Under the pieces are notes generated by a model that made no database searches, had not been told where the DNA came from, and was given only the letters and a program-made list of their open reading frames with translations. A stretch of DNA of 64,000 nucleotides from Sphingobacteriaceae bacterium GW460-11-11-14-LB5 (lineage in GTDB: Bacteria > Bacteroidota > Bacteroidia > Sphingobacteriales > Sphingobacteriaceae): positions 5,456,001 to 5,520,000 of the forward strand of contig CP021237.1 of NCBI GenBank assembly GCA_002151545.1, read 5' to 3'. The position numbers and the translations under genes are program-made. Of this stretch, positions 1 through 8,474 are shown one piece after another (the first letter of the stretch is position 1; each line of letters opens with the position of its first letter).

Positions 1-1787
1 AATTAATCATCGATGTTTACAATAGGATCGGCTTAAAAAGAAAGGATTATGTTGTAGGCACCTATACTAATGTAGATTGTATAGATGGCGAAGTTAATTT
101 AGAAATTAGGAATACTTTCAGTTGGATGGCCCTCGTTAAAAACATTAAAACAGACGAAGATTTTTATGTAATGGTGAAGGACGCGGCAACCAATCAATAC
201 ATAAAAGATAGTTTGGGGCAAGAATTGCATGCCGTATATCTAAAAGTCAGAAATGAGCCAGTTACCACAGTAATTGATGGGGCCAGAAACAATAAGGTGG
301 CCAAGGTTGGCCAGGCACAACCTAATCCCATCAAATACGAGCAATGTAAATTTAATAAAATTGATGTTAGCGAAGTAGAGATTAAGGATGGTAAAGCTAA
401 ATCAGACATTACCAACGTATTTAAGGAAGGTGCAGCCAATTCAAAGGGTAGTGGGGCAATAAGCTACAATACGGTAGCACCAGATCGTACAGTAGGTAAA
501 GATGTCATTGTAGATATAGGGGGATTTAATACGCAGAAATGCGGATCGAAAAAGCACCTTGGAAAAAATGTAATCTTTAGGAACGTTGGTCAGGAACTTG
601 GAAAAGATGATAAATCAATAGTAATTAAAGGACAAAGCACGGTTAAAGAAAAAGTATATTCAGATTTATCTAAATTTAATCTTCTTCCGCTACAATACAT
701 CTGGCCAAGTAAAACTACACCCAATCAGTTTTGGTATTACATTAATAGTTGCCGGTATTATGACGAACCAACCAGACCTACAGTTATAGTAAATGTTTAT
801 CCAGATATTAAATGGACACTAGAATTTAAATGGAACCACAAAATTGCCTTTGCATATACAGCTGGCAATCAACTCCATCCATATGATATCAATACCGGTG
901 CACGAACTGTACTACTTTCCGAAATGGATCGTACATTTTCAAGAGAAGATGGAGAAATGGCCCAGTCTTTTGAGATGTCGCTGGAGGCCAAATGGAATAC
1001 TGACAAGCAAAAGCTCGAAGTTGGTAAGGAGTGGGGGGAGAAAATAGCAAAAACGCTAAAAATCTTCAACAAAATGAAGGCTGCTACTGATGTGATTGCT
1101 AGATCTCCAGTTAATGGTGGTAAACTGAGCTTTGAAATTAAAGCGCCTGTAATTGCAGCTTCATTGAGTTGGTATGCTGAAAAGCTAGAAGGCAAACCAG
1201 ATTTAGGCACCAATATAACATTAGGTGTCGAATCAAAACCATTGGTTGAGGCCGAAGGGAAAATAAACCTTTGGAAGATTTTTAGAGAATATGGTCCTAA
1301 TGCAATATGTCCGGGGGCGGGTACTATTATTAATTTTGTGATAGAACATCTTGAAGGCAATGTTGGCATCAGTTTTATCGTAATATTTACAGGTAGCATA
1401 AATGTTAAGGGACAAATACAAGGTAATACCGCAGCTCCAAAGGATACCAAAGGTGAATTAGAAATTATAGGAAAAATACAGGTAACTATCGAATTTAAGG
1501 CCTGGGCTAAGGGCGATCTTGGTATGGCAGGCTTTGAAGGTTACCTTACCGCAGATGTAAGCACATTTATTTCTGGCGGGTTAAAAGGAGAAATTAGCAA
1601 AGATGGGGTTTTAGGCTACCCCGTTTTAGAATTTGGTGGAATTATTGCAAAATACGTAGCGGTAGGTACGGTGAAATTTGGCATTTTTAAAAGAACCTAT
1701 TCTAAAGAAGGTAAATATGTAATTGTTGAACCAAATAAGTCTGATTTTAAAAAAAGGTACCTTTTAGGACCTTATGCCGATAAATAA
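1..1787 (+). CDS. Unrecognised large protein, 5' end outside window
   Basis: The reading frame is open from base 3 with no stop before the ATG at 126, so this is the C-terminal part (about 595 residues) of a longer protein and 126 is probably an internal Met. I do not recognise the family. The visible part is mostly alternating polar/hydrophobic stretches suggestive of beta structure, with Gly-rich strands in the last 150 residues, no obvious membrane segment and no signal peptide in view. It is followed after 10 bases by a lipoprotein gene and lies upstream of two tssD genes, so a role linked to type VI secretion (an effector body or accessory protein) is an inference from context only. Confidence 0.6.
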   Translation, partial: LIIDVYNRIGLKRKDYVVGTYTNVDCIDGEVNLEIRNTFSWMALVKNIKTDEDFYVMVKDAATNQYIKDSLGQELHAVYLKVRNEPVTTVIDGARNNKVAKVGQAQPNPIKYEQCKFNKIDVSEVEIKDGKAKSDITNVFKEGAANSKGSGAISYNTVAPDRTVGKDVIVDIGGFNTQKCGSKKHLGKNVIFRNVGQELGKDDKSIVIKGQSTVKEKVYSDLSKFNLLPLQYIWPSKTTPNQFWYYINSCRYYDEPTRPTVIVNVYPDIKWTLEFKWNHKIAFAYTAGNQLHPYDINTGARTVLLSEMDRTFSREDGEMAQSFEMSLEAKWNTDKQKLEVGKEWGEKIAKTLKIFNKMKAATDVIARSPVNGGKLSFEIKAPVIAASLSWYAEKLEGKPDLGTNITLGVESKPLVEAEGKINLWKIFREYGPNAICPGAGTIINFVIEHLEGNVGISFIVIFTGSINVKGQIQGNTAAPKDTKGELEIIGKIQVTIEFKAWAKGDLGMAGFEGYLTADVSTFISGGLKGEISKDGVLGYPVLEFGGIIAKYVAVGTVKFGIFKRTYSKEGKYVIVEPNKSDFKKRYLLGPYADK

Positions 1788-1797
1788 ATTAAATAAC

Positions 1798-2490
1798 ATG
1801 AAGCGAACTATAATTTGTCTATGTATGTCTTTGATCATTCTCGAAGGATGTAATTCACAAACACTCGATTTGGATAAGATAGACTTTAATGATAACCCTC
1901 ACCTGGAAAAATTAAAAATATCGAAGGTAGAAAACCAAAAGGGACATTGGGTTTTAAACCAATCAGGCAGTGATGTTGGTTTATCCCTTTCGGGTGTAGA
2001 AAGTAGTGTGCAATATACGCTGAGGACACCAGAAGAGCTTGCCAGGGTAACTTTTAACAATTTACCATTAGATAACATTGGTGCTAAATTGGTAGCGTAC
2101 AAAGGTAAATTGGCTTTTGCCAGACTTTCTGTAGATAAAAGCAAAACATTCGACTTATTTAACCACCTTAAACAAATGCTGGGGAAACCAGATCAAACAT
2201 TTGATAATCTGGCCTATGATAAAAATAACGCTGAGGTTAAGCTACTTGAAACAGGTTTAAAAGGAGATGTTAAAATAGTTAAAGATGAGTATGATGATGA
2301 AATGATTGCCTATCCCTATCAAAATGTATGGGTTAAGGGCAACCTGATTTATCAATATACGCTGGTAACGGCAAAAGATTCTTTTTCGAACACCTTGGTT
2401 ATTATTTCTAAAGAAGCGTTAAATGATAAAATTATATTTGGATATCATAACCCTGAACATGATCCAATTTTAAGTAAATACGCAAAATAA
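1798..2490 (+). CDS. Predicted lipoprotein, unknown function
   Basis: A 230-residue protein starting at the ATG at 1798. An upstream in-frame ATG at 1774 lies inside the preceding gene and would put eight polar residues before the signal sequence. The N-terminus has two Lys/Arg, a hydrophobic stretch and the lipobox LEGC with Cys at about residue 18, so it is probably a lipidated periplasmic or outer-membrane protein. The mature part is not recognised. It is tightly spaced between two other unknown genes (10 bases before, 8 after), forming a likely operon. Being periplasmic beside T6SS genes, it could be an immunity protein, but nothing in the sequence proves that. Confidence 0.7.
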   Translation: MKRTIICLCMSLIILEGCNSQTLDLDKIDFNDNPHLEKLKISKVENQKGHWVLNQSGSDVGLSLSGVESSVQYTLRTPEELARVTFNNLPLDNIGAKLVAYKGKLAFARLSVDKSKTFDLFNHLKQMLGKPDQTFDNLAYDKNNAEVKLLETGLKGDVKIVKDEYDDEMIAYPYQNVWVKGNLIYQYTLVTAKDSFSNTLVIISKEALNDKIIFGYHNPEHDPILSKYAK

Positions 2491-2498
2491 ACACGATA

Positions 2499-3275
2499 AT
2501 GAGATTTGTTGAGCCTTACTATTTGGTAGATTTTGATATGTCAATCTGCAATTTTGAGATATTGATTAATGATATGCCCGCTTTCAGAAATACTGATGGA
2601 GGATCATTAAATTCACATGTGCCGATTAATCAGTTAATATTGGCTTCTGGCATTCAAAGAATAGCCTTTCGCATTCTGCCATTAAAAGGAGAAACAGTTT
2701 TAAGGAAAGACAGCTACCTTAAAATTAAAATAAATTTATTTGATGCCAACAGCGGCAACTATGATAATCTTGTTGAGGTATTTAAATATGAAACCCCATC
2801 CTTTAAAGAAATACAAAGCATTGCCATTGAGGAGTATGGTAACTTTAAAGCCGATGTGCCTTACCGTTTGGATGGATGGAGCAATTCGCAAAACGTAAAG
2901 GAAATAGAAGAAATTGAATCCAGGGCTACGGCTTTCCTTAAAAAAGTTCATCAGCAGATGATTATCAATCCTGGTGCTGTATTCAGTATGTTTGAAAAAA
3001 AGTTTTTAGAAGTGGATAAATCCCTTTATTTAAATGATGACAATAAAAAGGGTTGGCAAAATTTACTTACCCAACTAAATAAGGAAAATTTTACCTTGCA
3101 ACCATTTCCAGCCAATACACATGTAAGGTTATATGGAAACAAGAATGTTTTCGAAGTAGTACGTGCAGATGGTTCGGCAATTATTAGCTATAAAAATGAA
3201 GCAAACGATGAGTTTGAATTGCCAATTTATATCTGTCATCAAGCTGGTAAAAGCGATTTTGAAATAATTAGATAA
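2499..3275 (+). CDS. Unrecognised cytoplasmic protein in T6SS-linked operon
   Basis: A 258-residue protein without signal peptide or membrane segment. The N-terminal 75 residues look like a beta-rich module (aromatic YYLVDFDM start, then INDMPAF and later RILPLKGE), and the middle (about 120-200) is helical. I have an impression of similar N-terminal modules near PAAR and T6SS genes, but cannot name a family. It is the last gene of the three-gene unit that begins before the window: only 8 bases separate it from the lipoprotein, and a 397-base spacer follows. Confidence 0.65.
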   Translation: MRFVEPYYLVDFDMSICNFEILINDMPAFRNTDGGSLNSHVPINQLILASGIQRIAFRILPLKGETVLRKDSYLKIKINLFDANSGNYDNLVEVFKYETPSFKEIQSIAIEEYGNFKADVPYRLDGWSNSQNVKEIEEIESRATAFLKKVHQQMIINPGAVFSMFEKKFLEVDKSLYLNDDNKKGWQNLLTQLNKENFTLQPFPANTHVRLYGNKNVFEVVRADGSAIISYKNEANDEFELPIYICHQAGKSDFEIIR

Positions 3276-3672
3276 ATAGAGTGGTTATTGAAATATGCTA
3301 GTGTTGTTAAATATCGCAAAACAAAAACAACCAGATCAAAACACTCAGACATATAATAAATGGTGAAAATTACATTTCGCCATTTGTCTTAAATTTCGTT
3401 TCAAAAAGTAACATCTTGCCTAAAAAAGCTACAGTATTTTAAGTTATGTGGTGTAGTGGGAATGAGACGTGCTATTATTTCAAAAAAAATACAATTTTTT
3501 TCTTGTCAAAATCTGCGTTCTGATAGTCATGGGGGCAATATTTTAGAATTGATGGAGTGTGTTAGTCGTTATATATGAGTTACATACGCAATAATTGGCT
3601 TAATATTTGGTTTATAATTAATGTAGCGGAGGCTACGATAAATCAAATTTTTAACCTTTAAATTTTAAAACT
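3276..3672. other. Gene-free spacer before tssD
   Basis: No convincing gene in 397 AT-rich bases. It contains a hairpin at 3358-3385 and, close to the tssD start, a 5-bp hairpin GTAGC-GGAG-GCTAC near 3624-3637. The tssD promoter must lie here, but no clean TAnnTTTG element was found. Confidence 0.5.
3358..3385 (+). terminator. Hairpin, possible terminator of the upstream operon
   Basis: Arms AAATGGTGAAA (3358-3368) and TTTCGCCATTT (3375-3385) pair over 11 positions with one G-U wobble. It lies 80 bases after the stop of the three-gene unit. There is no strong U-run after it, so termination is only plausible. Confidence 0.35.
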
Positions 3673-4068
3673 ATGGCTTTCAAAGCTAGATTAAATTTTT
3701 CGGGCAAGGAGTACGATGTGCTTCATTGTGCCTATGCGTTAAACCGCGATGTAGATGCAAAGGGAAGACCTTCTTCCGGAGTTTACGGCGGTACCATCGA
3801 CATTGAGATCGAATCAACCGAAGACACCTCAATCATCGAGGCGATGGTAAACAACCAGTACAAACCCATTACAGGAACACTTCTGATCAAGAAAACAGAG
3901 GAAGATGCCAAAATGAAAGAAGTTAACTTCGATGATGGCTACATTGTTAAGTATTCCGAAGGAATCAACATTGTGGGCGATCACCCGATGACGCTTAAGT
4001 TCCAGATTTCTGCAAGAAAGCTTAAATTAGGAAACGCCGAGCACCTTAACGACTGGCCAAAAGCCTAG
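3673..4068 (+). CDS. tssD: T6SS tube protein TssD (Hcp), copy 1
   Basis: A 131-residue protein of the Bacteroidota TssD/Hcp family, which stacks as hexamers into the inner tube of the type VI secretion apparatus and can chaperone effectors. Recognisable features are the MAFKARLNF start, the NRDVDAKGRPSSGVYGG segment, the IEIESTED strand and the LKLGNAEH...DWPKA end. It is closely similar over its full length to the second copy 145 bases downstream, with most change in residues 55-110. Such tandem tssD copies often serve different effectors (family knowledge). No sheath or baseplate genes are visible here, so this may be an accessory cluster or one end of the main locus. Confidence 0.93.
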   Translation: MAFKARLNFSGKEYDVLHCAYALNRDVDAKGRPSSGVYGGTIDIEIESTEDTSIIEAMVNNQYKPITGTLLIKKTEEDAKMKEVNFDDGYIVKYSEGINIVGDHPMTLKFQISARKLKLGNAEHLNDWPKA

Positions 4069-4113
4069 AGAAAGGTTGATGGTAGAAAGGTTGAGGGTAG
4101 AAAGGTAGAGGGT
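4069..4113. repeat. Three tandem 15-bp repeats between tssD copies
   Basis: Three consecutive units, AGAAAGGTTGATGGT, AGAAAGGTTGAGGGT and AGAAAGGTAGAGGGT, start directly after the first tssD stop codon. The rest of the spacer (to about 4180) is degenerate phrase-like sequence that shares ATGCTATTCGCCA with the spacer near 54003. Confidence 0.85.
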
Positions 4114-4212
4114 GTAAGGTGTATATCTCCTCTATGCTATTCGCCAACCGCCATGCGCTAAGCTCCAGGCTCGCAAGAATTCATTCATTTCAAAACATTT
4201 AAACTTACTACA

Positions 4213-4608
4213 ATGGCATTCAAAACCCGTTTAAACTTAGGATCAAAAGAATTTGATGTACTACAGTGCAGCTTTTCATTAAATAGAGATGTTGACGCAA
4301 AAGGACGTCCATCATCAGGTGTTTATGGTGGCACCATCCACATCGAAATCGAATCAACCGAAGATACTTCTGTGATCGAATCGATGGTAAACAACCAGTA
4401 CAAACCGCTTTCCGGAACCTTGGTGTTCAAAAAAGGCGAAGAAGACGCAAAAATGAAGGAACTATCTTTCGAAGATGGCTACATCATCCAGTATAACGAG
4501 GGTATTGCGGTAAACGACAATACACCTATGACATTAAGTTTTGTGGTATCGGCCCGTAAGCTAAAACTGGGCAACGCAGAACATGAAAACGATTGGCCTA
4601 AAGCTTAA
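4213..4608 (+). CDS. tssD: T6SS tube protein TssD (Hcp), copy 2
   Basis: A 131-residue paralogue of the gene at 3673 with the same length, the same start (MAFKTRLNL), the same RDVDAKGRPSSGVYGG block and the same C-terminus. The central region differs (residues 60-110, for example the FKKGEEDAKMKE strand). It is expected to form Hcp rings. It ends 10 bases before a strong terminator, so the two tssD genes are transcriptionally separated from the effector operon that begins at 4714. The two copies may carry different cargo, for example the Tae4-like protein next door; that is inference. Confidence 0.93.
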   Translation: MAFKTRLNLGSKEFDVLQCSFSLNRDVDAKGRPSSGVYGGTIHIEIESTEDTSVIESMVNNQYKPLSGTLVFKKGEEDAKMKELSFEDGYIIQYNEGIAVNDNTPMTLSFVVSARKLKLGNAEHENDWPKA

Positions 4609-4618
4609 AATTTTCAGT

Positions 4619-4654
4619 AGACCAGGCCATAGATTTCTATGTGTGGCCTGGTCT
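4619..4654 (+). terminator. Rho-independent terminator after tssD copy 2
   Basis: An 11-bp perfect stem, AGACCAGGCCA (4619-4629) with TGGCCTGGTCT (4644-4654), and a 14-base loop, followed by a T-rich tract. It sits 10 bases after the tssD stop. Confidence 0.8.
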
Positions 4655-4713
4655 TATGTTCTTTCCTTTAATCAAATGGAATAGAAACGCAATAAACATT
4701 AAATACCCTCCTC

Positions 4714-5265
4714 ATGGCAGATGTATTTGCTTTTAAAATCAATAAAATTATACGGAGGCTAACAAAAAGATATGTGTATATCTTAATATGGGCTCTTTTA
4801 GGCATAGGTTTCGCCGCATGCCAGCAAAATAATAAAAAGCAGAGTGTTTTATCAACTACCGTTAATAAAGATTCTTTGGCTTTAGTCAACACAAATAAGC
4901 ACCTGGAAGGCGAAAAAAATCAAGATCCGCCAAAAGAAATGGTGCATGAGCTTAAAAAGGAAGCAGGGTACATCCTGCTGGTAAATATTACCAGGGTTGA
5001 CTCTGTTTACAATGCTGAAAAAGTTTTTAGTGCGAAAATATTGAAATCGTTTAAGGGGAAGCTAAAACCTATGGATAGCCTGAAGTATATGGTAATGAGT
5101 GACTTAAAATATATTAAATACCCAAATGATACGCTGATTGTTTTTCTCCAGAAGGCTAAATCATCGCTTTCATTTTCCGGAAGCAAGGATGTGTTTTTCT
5201 ATGCACTCGAAAATGCATCATTTACAAGTACTAAATATCTTGATTCACTTCTAACCAAAAAATAG
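4714..5265 (+). CDS. Predicted lipoprotein, candidate immunity to the Tae4-like amidase
   Basis: A 183-residue protein with a charged N-terminus, a hydrophobic segment at about residues 20-34 and a lipobox GFAAC, so it is predicted to be lipid-anchored facing the periplasm. The mature part has a stretch (about 90-165) with alternating strands (FSAKILKSFKG, YPNDTLIVFL) somewhat like small OB/NTR-fold lipoproteins. The next gene, one base away, encodes a peptidoglycan amidase effector that acts in the periplasm, so this is the best candidate for its immunity protein. It does not visibly resemble the classical Tai4 family, so the assignment rests on location and pairing. Confidence 0.6.
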   Translation: MADVFAFKINKIIRRLTKRYVYILIWALLGIGFAACQQNNKKQSVLSTTVNKDSLALVNTNKHLEGEKNQDPPKEMVHELKKEAGYILLVNITRVDSVYNAEKVFSAKILKSFKGKLKPMDSLKYMVMSDLKYIKYPNDTLIVFLQKAKSSLSFSGSKDVFFYALENASFTSTKYLDSLLTKK

Positions 5266-5266
5266 C

Positions 5267-5854
5267 ATGCCACTTTCATTGCCAAGTTTTACCGATTTAA
5301 GGATAAATTACCCCGCAACAAGTAGCGAACTGGTAAAGGCAACAATTGGTGGTGCTGTTAATGCAGCGTACATTACCAATACCTGTGTGGTGAGGATGAG
5401 CAGGGCATTTAATTATCTGGGTATTAATAACAAGGTTTTTAGCCTAAGCCTGCCTAGCTGGAAATATACCACAAAACAGGATTTTCTAGCCCAGGAAAAG
5501 GTGAAAATCCATGCCATACCCAGTCGATATCCGTATACTAAAAAGTTCGAAACTATTGCTGGAGCTGATCAAAAGCGCTATTGTTTTCGTGTGAGTGAAT
5601 TTTTCGACTACCTCAACCATAAATATAAAAAACCTGATATTAAAGTGGAAAAAGGAGTTAGAGAGAAATGGATAGCACATCATGATTTAAGGGCGTTTCA
5701 AAATAAAATAGACGGCGTATCGGGGATCATCTGCTTTAAAACCCAGTTTAGTGATGCAACTGGCCATTTTACCTTGTGGGATGGCTATAAATGTTTATAT
5801 CAGGATTATTTCTTAGACCCAAGAACCAGCGGAATTTATTTGTGGATTTGCTAA
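5267..5854 (+). CDS. tae4: T6SS amidase effector, Tae4 family
   Basis: A 195-residue protein with the two hallmarks of the Tae4 family (NlpC/P60-like cysteine amidases that cut peptidoglycan stem peptides): the NTCVVRMS motif with the presumed catalytic Cys at residue 40, and GHFTLWDG with the presumed catalytic His at residue 167. The length fits the family and there is no signal peptide, as expected for cargo delivered by the secretion machine. It lies between a candidate immunity lipoprotein (1-base gap upstream) and vgrG (12 bases downstream). Delivery by VgrG or one of the two nearby TssD rings is inferred from context. Confidence 0.85.
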   Translation: MPLSLPSFTDLRINYPATSSELVKATIGGAVNAAYITNTCVVRMSRAFNYLGINNKVFSLSLPSWKYTTKQDFLAQEKVKIHAIPSRYPYTKKFETIAGADQKRYCFRVSEFFDYLNHKYKKPDIKVEKGVREKWIAHHDLRAFQNKIDGVSGIICFKTQFSDATGHFTLWDGYKCLYQDYFLDPRTSGIYLWIC

Positions 5855-5866
5855 AAGATCGAATTT

Positions 5867-7666
5867 ATGGAAAAGAAACTCATTGCAGAAATTAACATAG
5901 AAGATAAGGCAATTACCCATTTTGCCTCATTTAGTTTAAAACAAGCTTTTAATGAACACCATTATTTCGAGCTGCGGTTTAATCATGATCAGATGGGTTC
6001 GCCAGGGATGATCAGTCTAAACGACAGCCGCGATTTTGTAGGTAAAACTTTAACCGCATCATTTGGCTACGATTCTGGCAATTTGCAAGGTTTTGCTGGT
6101 TTGGTAACTAAGGTAGAGCTTGCACAAAGCCATGGGTACCATGGTGTGCTGATTGTGAGTGGTTACAGTCCAACCATTCTGATCGATCGCGGGCCAGATC
6201 TGGGTTCTTATCTTGATAAAGATTTAAATGCGATTGTCAACCTTGCCACATCTGATGTGCCTTCAAATGATATTAAAATAGTAGCGAATGCTGCAAGAAA
6301 GGAACCTATTGATTATCTGATTCAGTACCGCGAGAGTGATTTCGATTTCCTGAACAGGTTATCGGGTGAGTACCACGAATGGTTTTATTATGATGGTAAA
6401 CAGTTAAATTTTGGCAAGCCGGATGATCAGAAAGAAATTGCATTGATTTATGGGCGCGATGTACAAAACCTGCAGTATGCCATGGAAATTGCGCCCATCA
6501 AGAATAAACGTTTTGCCTATAACCCTAAACAGGATGAGATGCTGCAAAGTGAAAGTAGTGGGCAAAGTAATGGATCACCAGATTTAGCGCATGCCATACA
6601 GGTATCAAATGCCATGTACAGTAAAACTTTTAATCAGCCATCACTTATCCGTGTAGATAATAGCAGCGACATTAAAAACCACGTGCAGAACGAAGAAAAA
6701 GCACATATCAGCAATCTTTTAAAGGTAAATGCCAGTGGCGATAATGCTGCTTTGAGTATAGGCAGTATTGCCGAAATTACAATGAGTATCAGAAAAGAGC
6801 TTTCTTTTAATACAGAAAGCCTTGGTAAATTCCTGATCACCACCATTGATCACAATATCGATGGTACAGGAAAATATTACAACACCTTCGAGGGTGTGGT
6901 AGCCACAACAGAACGCCTTTCCGTAAAAAATTACAGGAAGCCCAATCCAGATATGCAACTGGCAGATGTAATTGACAATGCTGACCCGCAAGGACAGGGG
7001 CGCATTAAAGTAAAATTTAAATGGGAATGTAAAACCAATGATGTAACCGAATGGCTGAGGGTAATTACGCCAGATGCCGGAAGCAGCGAAAAAGTGAGTA
7101 AAAACAGGGGTTTTGTTTTTATCCCCGAAATTGGCGATCAGGTCGCTTTAACTTTCGAAGAAGGCAATATTGCAAGGCCAATTGTATTGGGATCGGTATT
7201 TCATGGCAAAAGCGGTAGTGGCGGTAGCGCCAGCAATAACAGCAAAAGTTTAACCTCTAAAAGTGGACATACCTTAACCATGGATGATGGTGGAGGGATG
7301 CTGCTAAAAGATAAAACTGGTTTAAATCATATTTCAATTGATGGAAAAAATGCTATCGTGGTTACAACAGATAATAGTATTAAACTTCAAACAGGAAATG
7401 TGATGATTATTATGGATAAGGAAACAGATAAGATCATTATTCAGGCTAAAAATATAGAAATCCGTGCAGCAGATGATTTTAAGTTAACTGGAGATGGCGC
7501 ACCAAGTAAAAACGGAAGCATGGAGTTCGAAACGAAATTATCTATTGTCTCTAAAAACGAACTTTCGCTAAATGGAGAAAGCGCCGCGAGTTTAAACGGA
7601 AAAGATGTGAATATTGTAGGGAGTAAAACCGTTATCGATGGTTCACCGGTTAAAATAAATTCTTAA
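5867..7666 (+). CDS. vgrG: T6SS spike protein VgrG (TssI)
   Basis: A 599-residue VgrG-family protein that forms the trimeric puncturing tip of the type VI secretion system. Residues 1 to about 330 correspond to the gp27-like base; about 360-455 are the gp5 OB-fold, recognisable by GQGRIKVKFKWE, the FIPEIGDQVALTFEEG block and RPIVLGSVFHG; from about 465 a Ser/Gly-rich linker leads into beta-helix-like repeats (KSGHTLTMDDGGG and onward). There is no C-terminal effector extension, so effectors must be carried by separate proteins, consistent with the PAAR-like effector two genes downstream. The next gene starts right after the stop codon, implying translational coupling. Confidence 0.93.
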   Translation: MEKKLIAEINIEDKAITHFASFSLKQAFNEHHYFELRFNHDQMGSPGMISLNDSRDFVGKTLTASFGYDSGNLQGFAGLVTKVELAQSHGYHGVLIVSGYSPTILIDRGPDLGSYLDKDLNAIVNLATSDVPSNDIKIVANAARKEPIDYLIQYRESDFDFLNRLSGEYHEWFYYDGKQLNFGKPDDQKEIALIYGRDVQNLQYAMEIAPIKNKRFAYNPKQDEMLQSESSGQSNGSPDLAHAIQVSNAMYSKTFNQPSLIRVDNSSDIKNHVQNEEKAHISNLLKVNASGDNAALSIGSIAEITMSIRKELSFNTESLGKFLITTIDHNIDGTGKYYNTFEGVVATTERLSVKNYRKPNPDMQLADVIDNADPQGQGRIKVKFKWECKTNDVTEWLRVITPDAGSSEKVSKNRGFVFIPEIGDQVALTFEEGNIARPIVLGSVFHGKSGSGGSASNNSKSLTSKSGHTLTMDDGGGMLLKDKTGLNHISIDGKNAIVVTTDNSIKLQTGNVMIIMDKETDKIIIQAKNIEIRAADDFKLTGDGAPSKNGSMEFETKLSIVSKNELSLNGESAASLNGKDVNIVGSKTVIDGSPVKINS

Positions 7667-7667
7667 T

Positions 7668-8471
7668 ATGGAGAAAGTATTTGAGAAAAATTATCAATTA
7701 CAGGTTAAGGGAAACGTTAAAATGCTAACCATGATGGATAGTTTTTCTACCATAGGAAAGTATATATTATCATATTTTGGGCAGAATTCCATTAAACCAG
7801 AGCTACAAGATTATTTAATAGAAGAAAAAGAAGTTGAGTTAACCGAGTATTATGATCCAAACACGTTTCAGCTGATAGAATATGTAAATAAGCTCGCCTA
7901 TATCTACAGTAGTCAACAGGTTTGCATAAATAGTGATGGAAATATAAAAGGATTGTTAAATCTCCCTGAGATTAAATCAAAATGGGATAAGCTTAAAAAG
8001 GAATTAATGCAAACTAACCCTATTGCAGCATTTGAGATTATCAGACATAAAGAAAGAGAACTATCAAATCCGCCAGAGCTATTAGAAAATTTAGAAAATA
8101 CTCATTTTATGCATTTATTTTTATATGCTTTCAACTATACTGCTGATGGCGTTGAGTATCAAAAAAAAAGAAGTGTTAGAGACCGGATGGGGATAGGTTT
8201 TTTAATTCCGGTAAACCAAACTTTTTCTTCAGAAGTGATTGAAAATGGTTATGTGATCAATGCCGAAGCTACATTAGATGATAGGGGTAAGATAGATACA
8301 CAGATGATAGCAAAGGTTACCGGGCAAAAAGACTTTGATATTAAGCACTACACACAGGCATCATTTACTTATAATGTATCTGGTATCTTGCAAAATGCTG
8401 AGATGAAAGTGTTTGAACAGATAAATAATGATTATAAATCAGATTTATATTTAAATCTGAATAGCATTTAG
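7668..8471 (+). CDS. Unknown protein between vgrG and the PAAR effector; possible loading adaptor or immunity
   Basis: A 267-residue soluble protein without signal peptide or recognised motif. It looks mixed alpha/beta: helical and charged up to about residue 150, then a predicted beta region. Its start lies one base after the vgrG stop, and the PAAR-like effector gene begins 3 bases after its stop, so the three are almost certainly co-translated. In other type VI clusters this position is often taken by effector-loading chaperones (for example DUF4123 or EagR adaptors), but I see no signature of either. The gene looks AT-richer than vgrG. Function unknown; adaptor is an inference. Confidence 0.7.
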   Translation: MEKVFEKNYQLQVKGNVKMLTMMDSFSTIGKYILSYFGQNSIKPELQDYLIEEKEVELTEYYDPNTFQLIEYVNKLAYIYSSQQVCINSDGNIKGLLNLPEIKSKWDKLKKELMQTNPIAAFEIIRHKERELSNPPELLENLENTHFMHLFLYAFNYTADGVEYQKKRSVRDRMGIGFLIPVNQTFSSEVIENGYVINAEATLDDRGKIDTQMIAKVTGQKDFDIKHYTQASFTYNVSGILQNAEMKVFEQINNDYKSDLYLNLNSI

Positions 8472-8474
8472 TTT

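Noticed and set aside
869..1450. 193-residue open frame on the minus strand
   Set aside because: It is antisense to a convincing long coding frame and lacks protein-like composition or a start context.
4714..5265. Naming the lipoprotein Tai4
   Set aside because: No visible Tai4 similarity; only position supports an immunity role.
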